This document shows, piece by piece, positions 11,901-25,378 of a stretch of 64,000 nucleotides of DNA. Origin of the DNA: Oenanthe sinensis. Its lineage: Eukaryota; Streptophyta; Magnoliopsida; Apiales; Apiaceae. Numbering within the stretch: the first letter of the stretch is position 1; each line of letters starts with the position of its first letter. The notes beneath the pieces were generated by a model that worked only from the letters and a program-made list of their open reading frames with translations, was not told the origin of the DNA and ran no database searches. The translations under genes and the position numbers were made by a program. The stretch lies in contig JAPMAC010000231.1 in assembly GCA_028671895.1 (NCBI GenBank), positions 6,536,001 through 6,600,000 on the forward strand. Reading direction: 5' to 3'.

Positions 11901-12209
11901 AACATCAAAACAATTCATAACAATTTGAGGCTTCATTCTTGACTCGTTCGAACTCGGAAACAACTTGCATCTTCATTCTGGACTCGTTTGAACTTGGAAA
12001 AAACTTGTCAAATCTTGTAGGAACATTATTGGCTCGTTTAAACATGAAAACAATTCATAACAATTTGAGACTTCATTCTTGACTCGTTCAAACTCGAAAA
12101 CAATTAGTAGCTTCATTCTTGTCTCGTTTGAACATGGAAACAACTTGTCAACACTTGTAGGAGCATTATTGGGTCGTTTAAACATCAAAACAATTCATAA
12201 AAATTTGAG
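8981..12209. repeat. HOR-A copy 2, 3,229 bp, with 460-bp expansion
   Basis: Sub-blocks are 730, 460, 1,439 and 600 bp. It matches copy 1 except for an added 460-bp block, 9711-10170 (m1-m6-m7). The 10-bp deletion in m2 (9161-9290) and the 1-bp loss near 11400 are at the corresponding sites. Displacement from copy 1 is 2,769 bp on the left of the insertion and 3,229 bp on the right. Confidence 0.8.
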
Positions 12210-15200
12210 GGTTCATTGTTAAATAGTTCGAACTCAGAAACAACTTGTAGCTTCATTATTGACTCGTTTGAACATGGAAACAACTTGTAGCTTCATTCTT
12301 GACTCGTTTGAACATGGAAACAACTTGTAAACTCTTGTAGGAACATTATTGGCTCGTTTAAACATCAAAACAATTCATAACAATTTGAGGATTCATTCTC
12401 GACTCGTTCGAACTTGGAAACAACTTGTAGCTTCATTCTTGACTCGTTTGAACATGGAAACAACTTGTAACCTCTTGTAGGAACATTATTGGCTCGTTTA
12501 AACATCAAAACAATTTGAGGCTTCATTCTTGACTCGTTCGAACTCGGAAACAACTTGTATCTTCATTCTTGATTCGTTTGAACTTGGAAAAAACTTGTCA
12601 AATCTTGTAGGAACATTATTGGCTCGTTTAAACATGAAAACAATTCATAACAATTTGAGACTTCATTCTTGACTCGTTCATACTCGAAAACAATTAGTAG
12701 CTTCATTCTTGTCTCGTTTGAATATGGAAACAACTTGTCAACACTTGTAGGAACATTATTGGCTCGTTTAAACATGAAAACAATTCATAACAATTTGAGA
12801 CTTCATTCTTGACTCGTTCCAACTCGAAAACAATTAGTAGCTTCATTCTTGTCTCGTTTGAACATGGAAACAACTTGTTAACACTTGTAGGAGCATTATT
12901 GGGTCGTTTAAACATCAAAACAATTCATAAAAATTTGAGGGTTCATTCTTAAATAGTTCGAACTCGGAAACAACTTGTAACTTCATTATTGACTCGTTTG
13001 AACATGGAAACAACTTGTAGCTTCATTCTTGACTCGTTTGAACATGGAAACAACTTGTAAACTCTTGTAGGAACATTATTGGCTCGTTTATACATCAAAA
13101 CAATTCATAACAATTTGAGGCTTCATTTTCGACTCGTTCGAACTTGGAAACAACTTGTAGCTTCATTCTTGACTCGTTTGAACATGGAAACAACTTGTAA
13201 ACTCTTGTAGGAACATTATTGGCTCGTTTAAACATCAAAACAATTCATAACAATTTGAGGCTTCATTCTTGACTCGTTCGAACTCGGAAACAACTTGTAT
13301 CTTCATTCTTGACTCGTTTGAACTTGGAAAAAACTTGTTAAATCTTGTAGGAACATTATTGGCTCGTTTAAACATGAAAACAATTCATAACAATTTGAGA
13401 CTTCATTCTTGACTCGTTCATACTCGAAAACAATTAGTAGCTTCATTCTTGTCTCGTTTGAACATGGAAACAACTTGTCAACACTTGTAGGAACATTATT
13501 GGCTCGTTTAAACATCAAAACAATTCATAACAATTTGAGGCTTCATTCTTGACTAGTTCGAACTCGGAAACAACTTGTAGCTTCATTATTGACTCGTTTG
13601 AACAGGGAAACAACTTCTAAACACTTGTAGGAGCATTATTGGCTCGTTTAAACATCAAAATAATTCATAACAATTTAAGGCTTCATTCTTGACTCGTTCG
13701 AACTCGGAAACAACTTGTATCTTCATTCTGGACTCGTTTGAACTTGGAAAAATCTTGTCAAATCTTGTAGGAACATTATTGGCTCGTTTAAACATGAAAA
13801 CAATTCATAACAATTTGAGACTTCATTCTTTACTCGTTCATACTCGAAAACAATTAGTAGCTTCATTCTTGTCTCGTTTGAACATGGAAACAACTTGTCA
13901 ACACTTGTAGGAACATTATTGGCTCGTTTAAACATCAAAACAATTCATAACAATTTGAGGCTTCATTCTTGACTAGTTCGAACTCGGAAACAACTTGTAG
14001 CTTCATTATTGACTCGTTTGAACATGGAAACAACTTCTAAACACTTGTAGGAGCATTATTGGCTCGTTTAAACATCAAAATAATTCATAACAATTTAAGG
14101 CTTCATTCTTGACTCGTTCGAACTCGGAAACAACTTGTATCTTCATTCTGGACTCGTTTGAACTTGGAAAAATCTTGTCAAATCTTGTAGGAACATTATT
14201 GGCTCGTTTAAACATGAAAACAATTCATAACAATTTGAGACTTCATTCTTTACTCGTTCATACTCGAAAACAATTAGTAGCTTCATTCTTGTCTCGTTTG
14301 AACATGGAAACAACTTGTCAACACTTGTAGGAACATTATTGGCTCGTTTAAACATCAAAACAATTCATAACAATTTGAGGCTTCATTCTTGACTAGTTCG
14401 AACTCGGAAACAACTTGTAGCTTCATTATTGACTCGTTTGAACATGGAAACAACTTCTAAACACTTGTAGGAGCATTATTGGCTCGTTTAAACATCAAAA
14501 TAATTCATAACAATTTAAGGCTTCATTCTTGACTCGTTCGAACTCGGAAACAACTTGTATCTTCATTCTGGACTCGTTTGAACTTGGAAAAACTTGTCAA
14601 TTCTTGTAGGAACATTATTGGCTCGTTTAAACATGAAAACAATTCATAACAATTTGAGACTTCATTCTTGACTCGTTCAAACTCGAAAACAATTAGTAGC
14701 TTCATTCTTGTCTAGTTTGAACATGGAAACAACTTGTCAACACTTGTAGGAGCATTATTGGGTCGTTTAAACATCAAAACAATTCATAACAATTTGAGGC
14801 TTCATTCTTAAATAGTTCGAACTCGGAAACAACTTGTAGCTTCATTATTGACTCGTTTGAACATGGAAATAACTTGTAGCTTCATTCTTGACTCGTTTGA
14901 ACATGGAAACAACTTGTAAACTCTTGTAGGAACATTATTGGCTCGTTTAAACATCAAAACAATTCATAACAATTTGAGGCTTCATTCTCGACTCGTTCGA
15001 ACTTGGAAACAACTTGTAGCTTCATTCTTGACTCGTTTGAACATGGAAACAACTTGTAAACTCTTGTAGGAACATTATTGGCTCGTTTAAACATCAAAAC
15101 AATTCATAACAATTTGAGGCTTCATTCTTGACTCGTTCGAACTCGGAAACAACTTGTATCTTCATTCTTGACTCGTTTGAACTTGGAAAAAACTTGTCAA

Positions 15201-15818
15201 ATCTTGTAGGAACATTATTGGCTCGTTTAAACATGAAAACAATTCATAACAATTTGAGACTTCATTCTTGACTCGTTCATACTCGAAAACAATTAGTAGC
15301 TTCATTCTGGTTTCGTTTGAACATGGAAACAACTTGTCAACACTTGTAGGAACATTATTGGCTCGTTTAAACATCAAAACAATTCATAACAATTTGAGGC
15401 TTCATTCTTGACTAGTTCGAACTCGGAAACAACTTGTAGCTTCATTATTGACTCGTTTGAACATGGAAACAACTTCTAAACACTTGTAGGAGTATTATTG
15501 GCTCGTTTAAACAGCAAAATAATTCATAACAACTTAAGGCTTCATTCTTGACTCGTTCGAACTCGGAAACAACTTGCATCTTCATTCTGGACTCGTTTGA
15601 ACTTGGAAAAAACTTGTCAAATCTTGTAGGAACATTATTGGCTCGTTTAAACATGAAAACAATTCATAACAATTTGAGACTTCATTCTTGACTCGTTCAA
15701 ACTCGAAAACAATTAGTAGCTTCATTCTTGTCTCGTTTGAACATGGAAACAACTTGTCAACACTTGTAGGAGCATTATTGGGTCGTTTAAACATCAAAAC
15801 AATTCATAAAAATTTGAG
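12210..15818. repeat. HOR-A copy 3, 3,609 bp, with 420-bp expansion and altered end
   Basis: Sub-blocks are 730, 1,859 and 1,020 bp. It lacks the 460-bp block of copy 2 but has an extra 420 bp at 13680-14519. Its last block is a full m1-to-m7 1,020-bp HOR instead of the 600-bp truncated version, so similarity to copies 1 and 2 ends near 15130. m2 at 12390-12519 again has the 10-bp deletion. Confidence 0.75.
13680..14519. repeat. Perfect tandem duplication of a 420-bp trimer
   Basis: 13680-14099 and 14100-14519 read the same at every position by eye (seven consecutive 60-base rows identical). Each copy is m6-like, m4-like and m5 monomers, including the shared CATTCTTTACTCGTTCATAC variant. Identity at this level implies a very recent exchange, or an assembly duplication. 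Confidence 0.85.
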
Positions 15819-18138
15819 GGTTCATTGTTAAATAGTTCGAACTCAGAAACAACTTGTAGCTTCATTATTGACTCATTTGAACATGGAAACAACTTGTAGC
15901 TTCATTCTTGACTCGTTTGAACATGGAAACAACTTGTAAACTCTTGTAGGAACATTATTGGCTCGTTTAAACATCAAAACAATTCATAACAATTTGAGGC
16001 TTCATTCTTGACTCGTTCGAACTCGGAAACAACTTGTATCTTCATTCTTGACTCGTTTGAACTTGGAAAAAACTTGTTAAATCTTGTAGGAACATTATTG
16101 GCTCGTTTAAACATGAAAACAATTCATAACAATTTGAGACTTCATTCTTGACTCGTTCATACTCGAAAACAATTAGTAGCTTCATTCTTGTCTCGTTTGA
16201 ACATGGAAACAACTTGTCAACACTTGTAGGAACATTATTGGCTCGTTTAAACATCAAAACAATTCATAACAATTTGAGGCTTCATTCTTGACTAGTTCGA
16301 ACTCGGAAACAACTTGTAGCTTCATTATTGACTCGTTTGAACAGGGAAACAACTTCTAAACACTTGTAGGAGCATTATTGGCTCGTTTAAACATCAAAAT
16401 AATTCATAACAATTTAAGGCTTCATTCTTGACTCGTTCGAACTCGGAAACAACTTGTATCTTCATTCTGGACTCGTTTGAACTTGGAAAAATCTTGTCAA
16501 ATCTTGTAGGAACATTATTGGCTCGTTTAAACATGAAAACAATTCATAACAATTTGAGACTTCATTCTTTACTCGTTCATACTCGAAAACAATTAGTAGC
16601 TTCATTCTTGTCTCGTTTGAACATGGAAACAACTTGTCAACACTTGTAGGAACATTATTGGCTCGTTTAAACATCAAAACAATTCATAACAATTTGAGGC
16701 TTCATTCTTGACTAGTTCGAACTCGGAAACAACTTGTAGCTTCATTATTGACTCGTTTGAACATGGAAACAACTTCTAAACACTTGTAGGAGCATTATTG
16801 GCTCGTTTAAACATCAAAATAATTCATAACAATTTAAGGCTTCATTCTTGACTCGTTCGAACTCGGAAACAACTTGTATCTTCATTCTGGACTCGTTTGA
16901 ACTTGGAAAAAACTTGTCAAATCTTGTAGGAACATTATTGGCTCGTTTAAACATGAAAACAATTCATAACAATTTGAGACTTCATTCTTGACTCGTTCAA
17001 ACTCGAAAACAATTAGTAGCTTCATTCTTGTCTCGTTTGAACATGGAAACAACTTGTCAACACTTGTAGGAGCATTATTGGGTCGTTTAAACATCAAAAC
17101 AATTCATAAAAATTTGAGGGTTCATTCTTAAATAGTCCGAACTCGGAAACAACTTGTAGCTTCATTATTGACTCGTTTGAACATGGAAATAACTTGTAGC
17201 TTCATTCTTGACTCGTTTGAACATGGAAACAACTTGTAAACTCTTGTAGGAACATTATTGGCTCGTTTAAACATCAAAACAATTCATAACAATTTGAGGC
17301 TTCATTCTCGACTCGTTCGAACTTGGAAACAACTTGTAGCTTCATTCTTGACTCGTTTGAACATGGAAACAACTTGTAAACTCTTGTAGGAACATTATTG
17401 GCTCGTTTAAACATCAAAACAATTCATAACAATTTGAGGCTTCATTCTTGACTCGTTCGAACTCGGAAACAACTTGTATCTTCATTCTTGACTCGTTTGA
17501 ACTTGGAAAAAACTTGTTAAATCTTGTAGGAACATTATTGGCTCGTTTAAACATGAAAACAATTCATAACAATTTGAGACTTCATTCTTGACTCGTTCAT
17601 ACTCGAAAACAATTAGTAGCTTCATTCTTGTCTCGTTTGAACATGGAAACAACTTGTCAACACTTGTAGGAACATTATTGGCTCGTTTAAACATCAAAAC
17701 AATTCATAACAATTTGAGCCTTCATTCTTGACTAGTTCGAACTCGGAAACAACTTGTAGCTTCATTATTGACTCGTTTGAACATGGAAACAACTTCTAAA
17801 CACTTGTAGGAGCATTATTGGCTCGTTTAAACATCAAAATAATTCATAACAATTTAAGGCTTCATTCTTGACTCGTTCGAACTCGGAAACAACTTGTATC
17901 TTCATTCTGGACTCGTTTGAACTTGGAAAAAACTTGTCAAATCTTGTAGGAACATTATTGGCTCATTTAAACATGAAAACAATTCATAACAATTTGAGAC
18001 TTCATTCTTGACTCGTTCAAACTCGAAAACAATTAGTAGCTTCATTCTTGTCTCGTTTGAACATGGAAATAACTTGTCAACACTTGTAGGAGCATTATTG
18101 GGTCGTTTAAACATCAAAACAATTCATAAAAATTTGAG
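15819..18138. repeat. HOR-B copy 1, 2,320 bp (16-mer)
   Basis: Two m1-delimited blocks of 1,300 and 1,020 bp make 16 monomers, two of them 180 bp long (16 x 140 + 2 x 40). The first m1 has ACTCAGAAAC where later copies have ACTCAAAAAC; the second m1 (17119) has the diagnostic AATAGTCCG. Confidence 0.85.
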
Positions 18139-20458
18139 GGTTCATTCTTAAATAGTTCGAACTCAAAAACAACTTGTAGCTTCATTATTGACTCATTTGA
18201 ACATGGAAACAACTTGTAGCTTCATTCTTGACTCGTTTGAACATGGAAACAACTTGTAAACTCTTGTAGGAACATTATTGGCTCGTTTAAACATCAAAAC
18301 AATTCATAACAATTTGAGGCTTCATTCTTGACTCGTTCGAACTCGGAAACAACTTGTATCTTCATTCTTGACTCGTTTGAACTTGGAAAAAACTTGTTAA
18401 ATCTTGTAGGAACATTATTGGCTCGTTTAAACATGAAAACAATTCATAACAATTTGAGACTTCATTCTTGACTCGTTCATACTCGAAAACAATTAGTAGC
18501 TTCATTCTTGTCTCGTTTGAACATGGAAACAACTTGTCAACACTTGTAGGAACATTATTGGCTCGTTTAAACATCAAAACAATTCATAACAATTTGAGGC
18601 TTCATTCTTGACTAGTTCGAACTCGGAAACAACTTGTAGCTTCATTATTGACTCGTTTGAACAGGGAAACAACTTCTAAACACTTGTAGGAGCATTATTG
18701 GCTCGTTTAAACATCAAAATAATTCATAACAATTTAAGGCTTCATTCTTGACTCGTTCGAACTCGGAAACAACTTGTATCTTCATTCTGGACTCGTTTGA
18801 ACTTGGAAAAATCTTGTCAAATCTTGTAGGAACATTATTGGCTCGTTTAAACATGAAAACAATTCATAACAATTTGAGACTTCATTCTTTACTCGTTCAT
18901 ACTCGAAAACAATTAGTAGCTTCATTCTTGTCTCGTTTGAACATGGAAACAACTTGTCAACACTTGTAGGAACATTATTGGCTCGTTTAAACATCAAAAC
19001 AATTCATAACAATTTGAGGCTTCATTCTTGACTAGTTCGAACTCGGAAACAACTTGTAGCTTCATTATTGACTCGTTTGAACATGGAAACAACTTCTAAA
19101 CACTTGTAGGAGCATTATTGGCTCGTTTAAACATCAAAATAATTCATAACAATTTAAGGCTTCATTCTTGACTCGTTCGAACTCGGAAACAACTTGTATC
19201 TTCATTCTGGACTCGTTTGAACTTGGAAAAAGCTTGTCAAATCTTGTAGGAACATTATTGGCTCGTTTAAACATGAAAACAATTCATAACAATTTGAGAC
19301 TTCATTCTTGACTCGTTCAAACTCGAAAACAATTAGTAGCTTCATTCTTGTCTCGTTTGAACATGGAAACAACTTGTCAACACTTGTAGGAGCATTATTG
19401 GGTCGTTTAAACATCAAAACAATTCATAAAAATTTGAGGGTTCATTCTTAAATAGTCCGAACTCGGAAACAACTTGTAGCTTCATTATTGACTCGTTTGA
19501 ACATGGAAATAACTTGTAGCTTCATTCTTGACTCGTTTGAACATGGAAACAACTTGTAAACTCTTGTAGGAACATTATTGGCTCGTTTAAACATCAAAAC
19601 AATTCATAACAATTTGAGGCTTCATTCTCGACTCGTTCGAACTTGGAAACAACTTGTAGCTTCATTCTTGACTCGTTTGAACATGGAAACAACTTGTAAA
19701 CTCTTGTAGGAACATTATTGGCTCGTTTAAACATCAAAACAATTCATAACAATTTGAGGCTTCATTCTTGACTCGTTCGAACTCGGAAACAACTTGTATC
19801 TTCATTCTTGACTCGTTTGAACTTGGAAAAAACTTGTTAAATCTTGTAGGAACTTTATTGGCTCGTTTAAACATGAAAACAATTCATAACAATTTGAGAC
19901 TTCATTCTTGACTCGTTCATACTCGAAAACAATTAGTAGCTTCATTCTTGTCTCGTTTGAACATGGAAACAACTTGTCAACACTTGTAGGAACATTATTG
20001 GCTCGTTTAAACATCAAAACAATTCATAACAATTTGAGGCTTCATTCTTGACTAGTTCGAACTCGGAAACAACTTGTAGCTTCATTATTGACTCGTTTGA
20101 ACATGGAAACAACTTCTAAACACTTGTAGGAGCATTATTGGCTCGTTTAAACATCAAAATAATTCATAACAATTTAAGGCTTCATTCTTGACTCGTTCGA
20201 ACTCGGAAACAACTTGTATCTTCATTCTGGACTCGTTTGAACTTGGAAAAAACTTGTCAAATCTTGTAGGAACATTATTGGCTCGTTTAAACATGAAAAC
20301 AATTCATAACAATTTGAGACTTCATTCTTGACTCGTTCAAACTCGAAAACAATTAGTAGCTTCATTCTTGTCTCGTTTGAACATGGAAATAACTTGTCAA
20401 CACTTGTAGGAGCATTATTGGGTCGTTTAAACATCAAAACAATTCATAAAAATTTGAG
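18139..20458. repeat. HOR-B copy 2, 2,320 bp
   Basis: It is a near-identical repeat of copy 1 at exactly 2,320 bp. Private substitutions include AAGCTTGTC at about 19230 and AACTTTATTGG at about 19852. Confidence 0.85.
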
Positions 20459-22778
20459 GGTTCATTCTTAAATAGTTCGAACTCAAAAACAACTTGTAGC
20501 TTCATTATTGACTCATTTGAACATGGAAACAACTTGTAGCTTCATTCTTGACTCGTTTGAACATGGAAACAACTTGTAAACTCTTGTAGGAACATTATTG
20601 GCTCGTTTAAACATCAAAACAATTCATAACAATTTGAGGCTTCATTCTTGACTCGTTCGAACTCGGAAACAACTTGTATCTTCATTCTTGACTCGTTTGA
20701 ACTTGGAAAAAACTTGTTAAATCTTGTAGGAACATTATTGGCTCGTTTAAACATGAAAACAATTCATAACAATTTGAGACTTCATTCTTGACTCGTTCAT
20801 ACTCGAAAACAATTAGTAGCTTCATTCTTGTCTCGTTTGAACATGGAAACAACTTGTCAACACTTGTAGGAACATTATTGGCTCGTTTAAACATCAAAAC
20901 AATTCATAACAATTTGAGGCTTCATTCTTGACTAGTTCGAACTCGGAAACAACTTGTAGCTTCATTATTGACTCGTTTGAACAGGGAAACAACTTCTAAA
21001 CACTTGTAGGAGCATTATTGGCTCGTTTAAACATCAAAATAATTCATAACAATTTAAGGCTTCATTCTTGACTCGTTCGAACTCGGAAACAACTTGTATC
21101 TTCATTCTGGACTCGTTTGAACTTGGAAAAATCTTGTCAAATCTTGTAGGAACATTATTGGCTCGTTTAAACATGAAAACAATTCATAACAATTTGAGAC
21201 TTCATTCTTTACTCGTTCATACTCGAAAACAATTAGTAGCTTCATTCTTGTCTCGTTTGAACATGGAAACAACTTGTCAACACTTGTAGGAACATTATTG
21301 GCTCGTTTAAACATCAAAACAATTCATAACAATTTGAGGCTTCATTCTTGACTAGTTCGAACTCGGAAACAACTTGTAGCTTCATTATTGACTCGTTTGA
21401 ACATGGAAACAACTTCTAAACACTTGTAGGAGCATTATTGGCTCGTTTAAACATCAAAATAATTCATAACAATTTAAGGCTTCATTCTTGACTCGTTCGA
21501 ACTCGGAAACAACTTGTATCTTCATTCTGGACTCGTTTGAACTTGGAAAAAACTTGTCAAATCTTGTAGGAACATTATTGGCTCGTTTAAACATGAAAAC
21601 AATTCATAACAATTTGAGACTTCATTCTTGACTCGTTCAAACTCGAAAACAATTAGTAGCTTCATTCTTGTCTCGTTTGAACATGGAAACAACTTGTCAA
21701 CACTTGTAGGAGCATTATTGGGTCGTTTAAACATCAAAACAATTCATAAAAATTTGAGGGTTCATTCTTAAATAGTCCGAACTCGGAAACAACTTGTAGC
21801 TTCATTATTGACTCGTTTGAACATGGAAATAACTTGTAGCTTCATTCTTGACTCGTTTGAACATGGAAACAACTTGTAAACTCTTGTAGGAACATTATTG
21901 GTTCGTTTAAACATCAAAACAATTCATAACAATTTGAGGCTTCATTCTCGACTCGTTCGAACTTGGAAACAACTTGTAGCTTCATTCTTGACTCGTTTGA
22001 ACATGGAAACAACTTGTAAACTCTTGTAGGAACATTATTGGCTCGTTTAAACATCAAAACAATTCATAACAATTTGAGGCTTCATTCTTGACTCGTTCGA
22101 ACTCGGAAACAACTTGTATCTTCATTCTTGACTCGTTTGAACTTGGAAAAAACTTGTTAAATCTTGTAGGAACATTATTGGCTCGTTTAAACATGAAAAC
22201 AATTCATAACAATTTGAGACTTCATTCTTGACTCGTTCATACTCGAAAACAATTAGTAGCTTCATTCTTGTCTCGTTTGAACATGGAAACAACTTGTCAA
22301 CACTTGTAGGAACATTATTGGCTCGTTTAAACATCAAAACAATTCATAACAATTTGAGGCTTCATTCTTGACTAGTTCGAACTCGGAAACAACTTGTAGC
22401 TTCATTATTGACTCGTTTGAACATGGAAACAACTTCTAAACACTTGTAGGAGCATTATTGGCTCGTTTAAACATCAAAATAATTCATAACAATTTAAGGC
22501 TTCATTCTTGACTCGTTCGAACTCGGAAACAACTTGTATCTTCATTCTGGACTCGTTTGAACTTGGAAAAAACTTGTCAAATCTTGTAGGAACATTATTG
22601 GCTCGTTTAAACATGAAAACAATTCATAACAATTTGAGACTTCATTCTTGACTCGTTCAAATTCGAAAACAATTAGTAGCTTCATTCTTGTCTCGTTTGA
22701 ACATGGAAATAACTTGTCAACACTTGTAGGAGCATTATTGGGTCGTTTAAACATCAAAACAATTCATAAAAATTTGAG
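20459..22778. repeat. HOR-B copy 3, 2,320 bp
   Basis: It carries ATTGGTTCGTTT at about 21899, which is also in copy 4 but not in copies 1 or 2, so copies 3 and 4 are the closest pair. A private change is CAAATTCGAAA at about 22660. Confidence 0.85.
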
Positions 22779-25378
22779 GGTTCATTCTTAAATAGTTCGA
22801 ACTCAAAAACAACTTGTAGCTTCATTATTGACTCATTTGAACATGGAAACAACTTGTAGCTTCATTCTTGACTCGTTTGAACATGGAAACAACTTGTAAA
22901 CTCTTGTAGGAACATTATTGGCTCGTTTAAACATCAAAACAATTCATAACAATTTGAGGCTTCATTCTTGACTCGTTCGAACTCGGAAACAACTTGTATC
23001 TTCATTCTTGACTCGTTTGAACTTGGAAAAAACTTGTTAAATCTTGTAGGAACATTATTGGCTCGTTTAAACATGAAAACAATTCATAACAATTTGAGAC
23101 TTCATTCTTGACTCGTTCATACTCGAAAACAATTAGTAGCTTCATTCTTGTCTCGTTTGAACATGGAAACAACTTGTCAACACTTGTAGGAACATTATTG
23201 GCTCGTTTAAACATCAAAACAATTCATAACAATTTGAGGCTTCATTCTTGACTAGTTCGAACTCGGAAACAACTTGTAGCTTCATTATTGACTCGTTTGA
23301 ACAGGGAAACAACTTCTAAACACTTGTAGGAGCATTATTGGCTCGTTTAAACATCAAAATAATTCATAACAATTTAAGGCTTCATTCTTGACTCGTTCGA
23401 ACTCGGAAACAACTTGTATCTTCATTCTGGACTCGTTTGAACTTGGAAAAATCTTGTCAAATCTTGTAGGAACATTATTGGCTCGTTTAAACATGAAAAC
23501 AATTCATAACAATTTGAGACTTCATTCTTTACTCGTTCATACTCGAAAACAATTAGTAGCTTCATTCTTGTCTCGTTTGAACATGGAAACAACTTGTCAA
23601 CACTTGTAGGAACATTATTGGCTCGTTTAAACATCAAAACAATTCATAACAATTTGAGGCTTCATTCTTGACTAGTTCGAACTCGGAAACAACTTGTAGC
23701 TTCATTATTGACTCGTTTGAACATGGAAACAACTTCTAAACACTTGTAGGAGCATTATTGGCTCGTTTAAACATCAAAATAATTCATAACAATTTAAGGC
23801 TTCATTCTTGACTCGTTCGAACTCGGAAACAACTTGTATCTTCATTCTGGACTCGTTTGAACTTGGAAAAAACTTGTCAAATCTTGTAGGAACATTATTG
23901 GCTCGTTTAAACATGAAAACAATTCATAACAATTTGAGACTTCATTCTTGACTCGTTCAAACTCGAAAACAATTAGTAGCTTCATTCTTGTCTCGTTTGA
24001 ACATGGAAACAACTTGTCAACACTTGTAGGAGCATTATTGGGTCGTTTAAACATCAAAACAATTCATAAAAATTTGAGGGTTCATTCTTAAATAGTCCGA
24101 ACTCGGAAACAACTTGTAGCTTCATTATTGACTCGTTTGAACATGGAAATAACTTGTAGCTTCATTCTTGACTCGTTTGAACATGGAAACAACTTGTAAA
24201 CTCTTGTAGGAACATTATTGGTTCGTTTAAACATCAAAACAATTCATAACAATTTGAGGCTTCATTCTCGACTCGTTCGAACTTGGAAACAACTTGTAGC
24301 TTCATTCTTGACTCGTTTGAACATGGAAACAACTTGTAAACTCTTGTAGGAACATTATTGGCTCGTTTAAACATCAAAACAATTCATAACAATTTGAGGC
24401 TTCATTCTTGACTCGTTCGAACTCGGAAACAACTTGTATCTTCATTCTTGACTCGTTTGAACTTGGAAAAAACTTGTTAAATCTTGTAGGAACATTATTG
24501 GCTCGTTTAAACATGAAAACAATTCATAACAATTTGAGACTTCATTCTTGACTAGTTCGAACTCGGAAACAACTTGTAGCTTCATTATTGACTCGTTTGA
24601 ACATGGAAACAACTTCTAAACACTTGTAGGAGTATTATTGGCTCGTTTAAACAGCAAAATAATTCATAACAATTTAAAGCTTCATTCTTGACTCGTTCGA
24701 ACTCGGAAACAATTTGCATCTTCATTCTGGACTCGTTTGAACTTGGAAAAAACTTGTCAAATCTTGTAGGAACATTATTGGCTCGTTTAAACATGAAAAC
24801 AATTCATAACAATTTGAGACTTCATTCTTGACTCGTTCAAACTCGAAAACAATTAGTAGCTTCATTCTTGTCTCGTTTGAACATGGAAACAACTTGTCAA
24901 CACTTGTAGGAACATTATTGGCTCGTTTAAACATCAAAACAATTCATAACAATTTGAGGCTTCATTCTTGACTAGTTCGAACTCGGAAACAACTTGTAGC
25001 TTCATTATTGACTCGTTTGAACATGGAAACAACTTCTAAACACTTGTAGGAGTATTATTGGCTCGTTTAAACAGCAAAATAATTCATAACAATTTAAAGC
25101 TTCATTCTTGACTCGTTCGAACTCGGAAACAATTTGCATCTTCATTCTGGACTCGTTTGAACTTGGAAAAAACTTGTCAAATCTTGTAGGAACATTATTG
25201 GCTCGTTTAAACATGAAAACAATTCATAACAATTTGAGACTTCATTCTTGACTCGTTCAAACTCGAAAACAATTAGTAGCTTCATTCTTGTCTCGTTTGA
25301 ACATGGAAACAACTTGTCAACACTTGTAGGAGCATTATTGGGTCGTTTAAACATCAAAACAATTCATAAAAATTTGAG
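22779..25378. repeat. HOR-B copy 4, expanded to 2,600 bp
   Basis: It follows copy 3 to about 24553, where an m4 A subunit switches to the m5 form (ATTCTTGACT then AGTTCG). After the switch comes a 420-bp segment repeated twice (24541 and 24961), for a net gain of 280 bp. The two segments share the unusual AATTTGCATC, and both contain the AAGCTT junction (24677, 25097). Confidence 0.8.
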
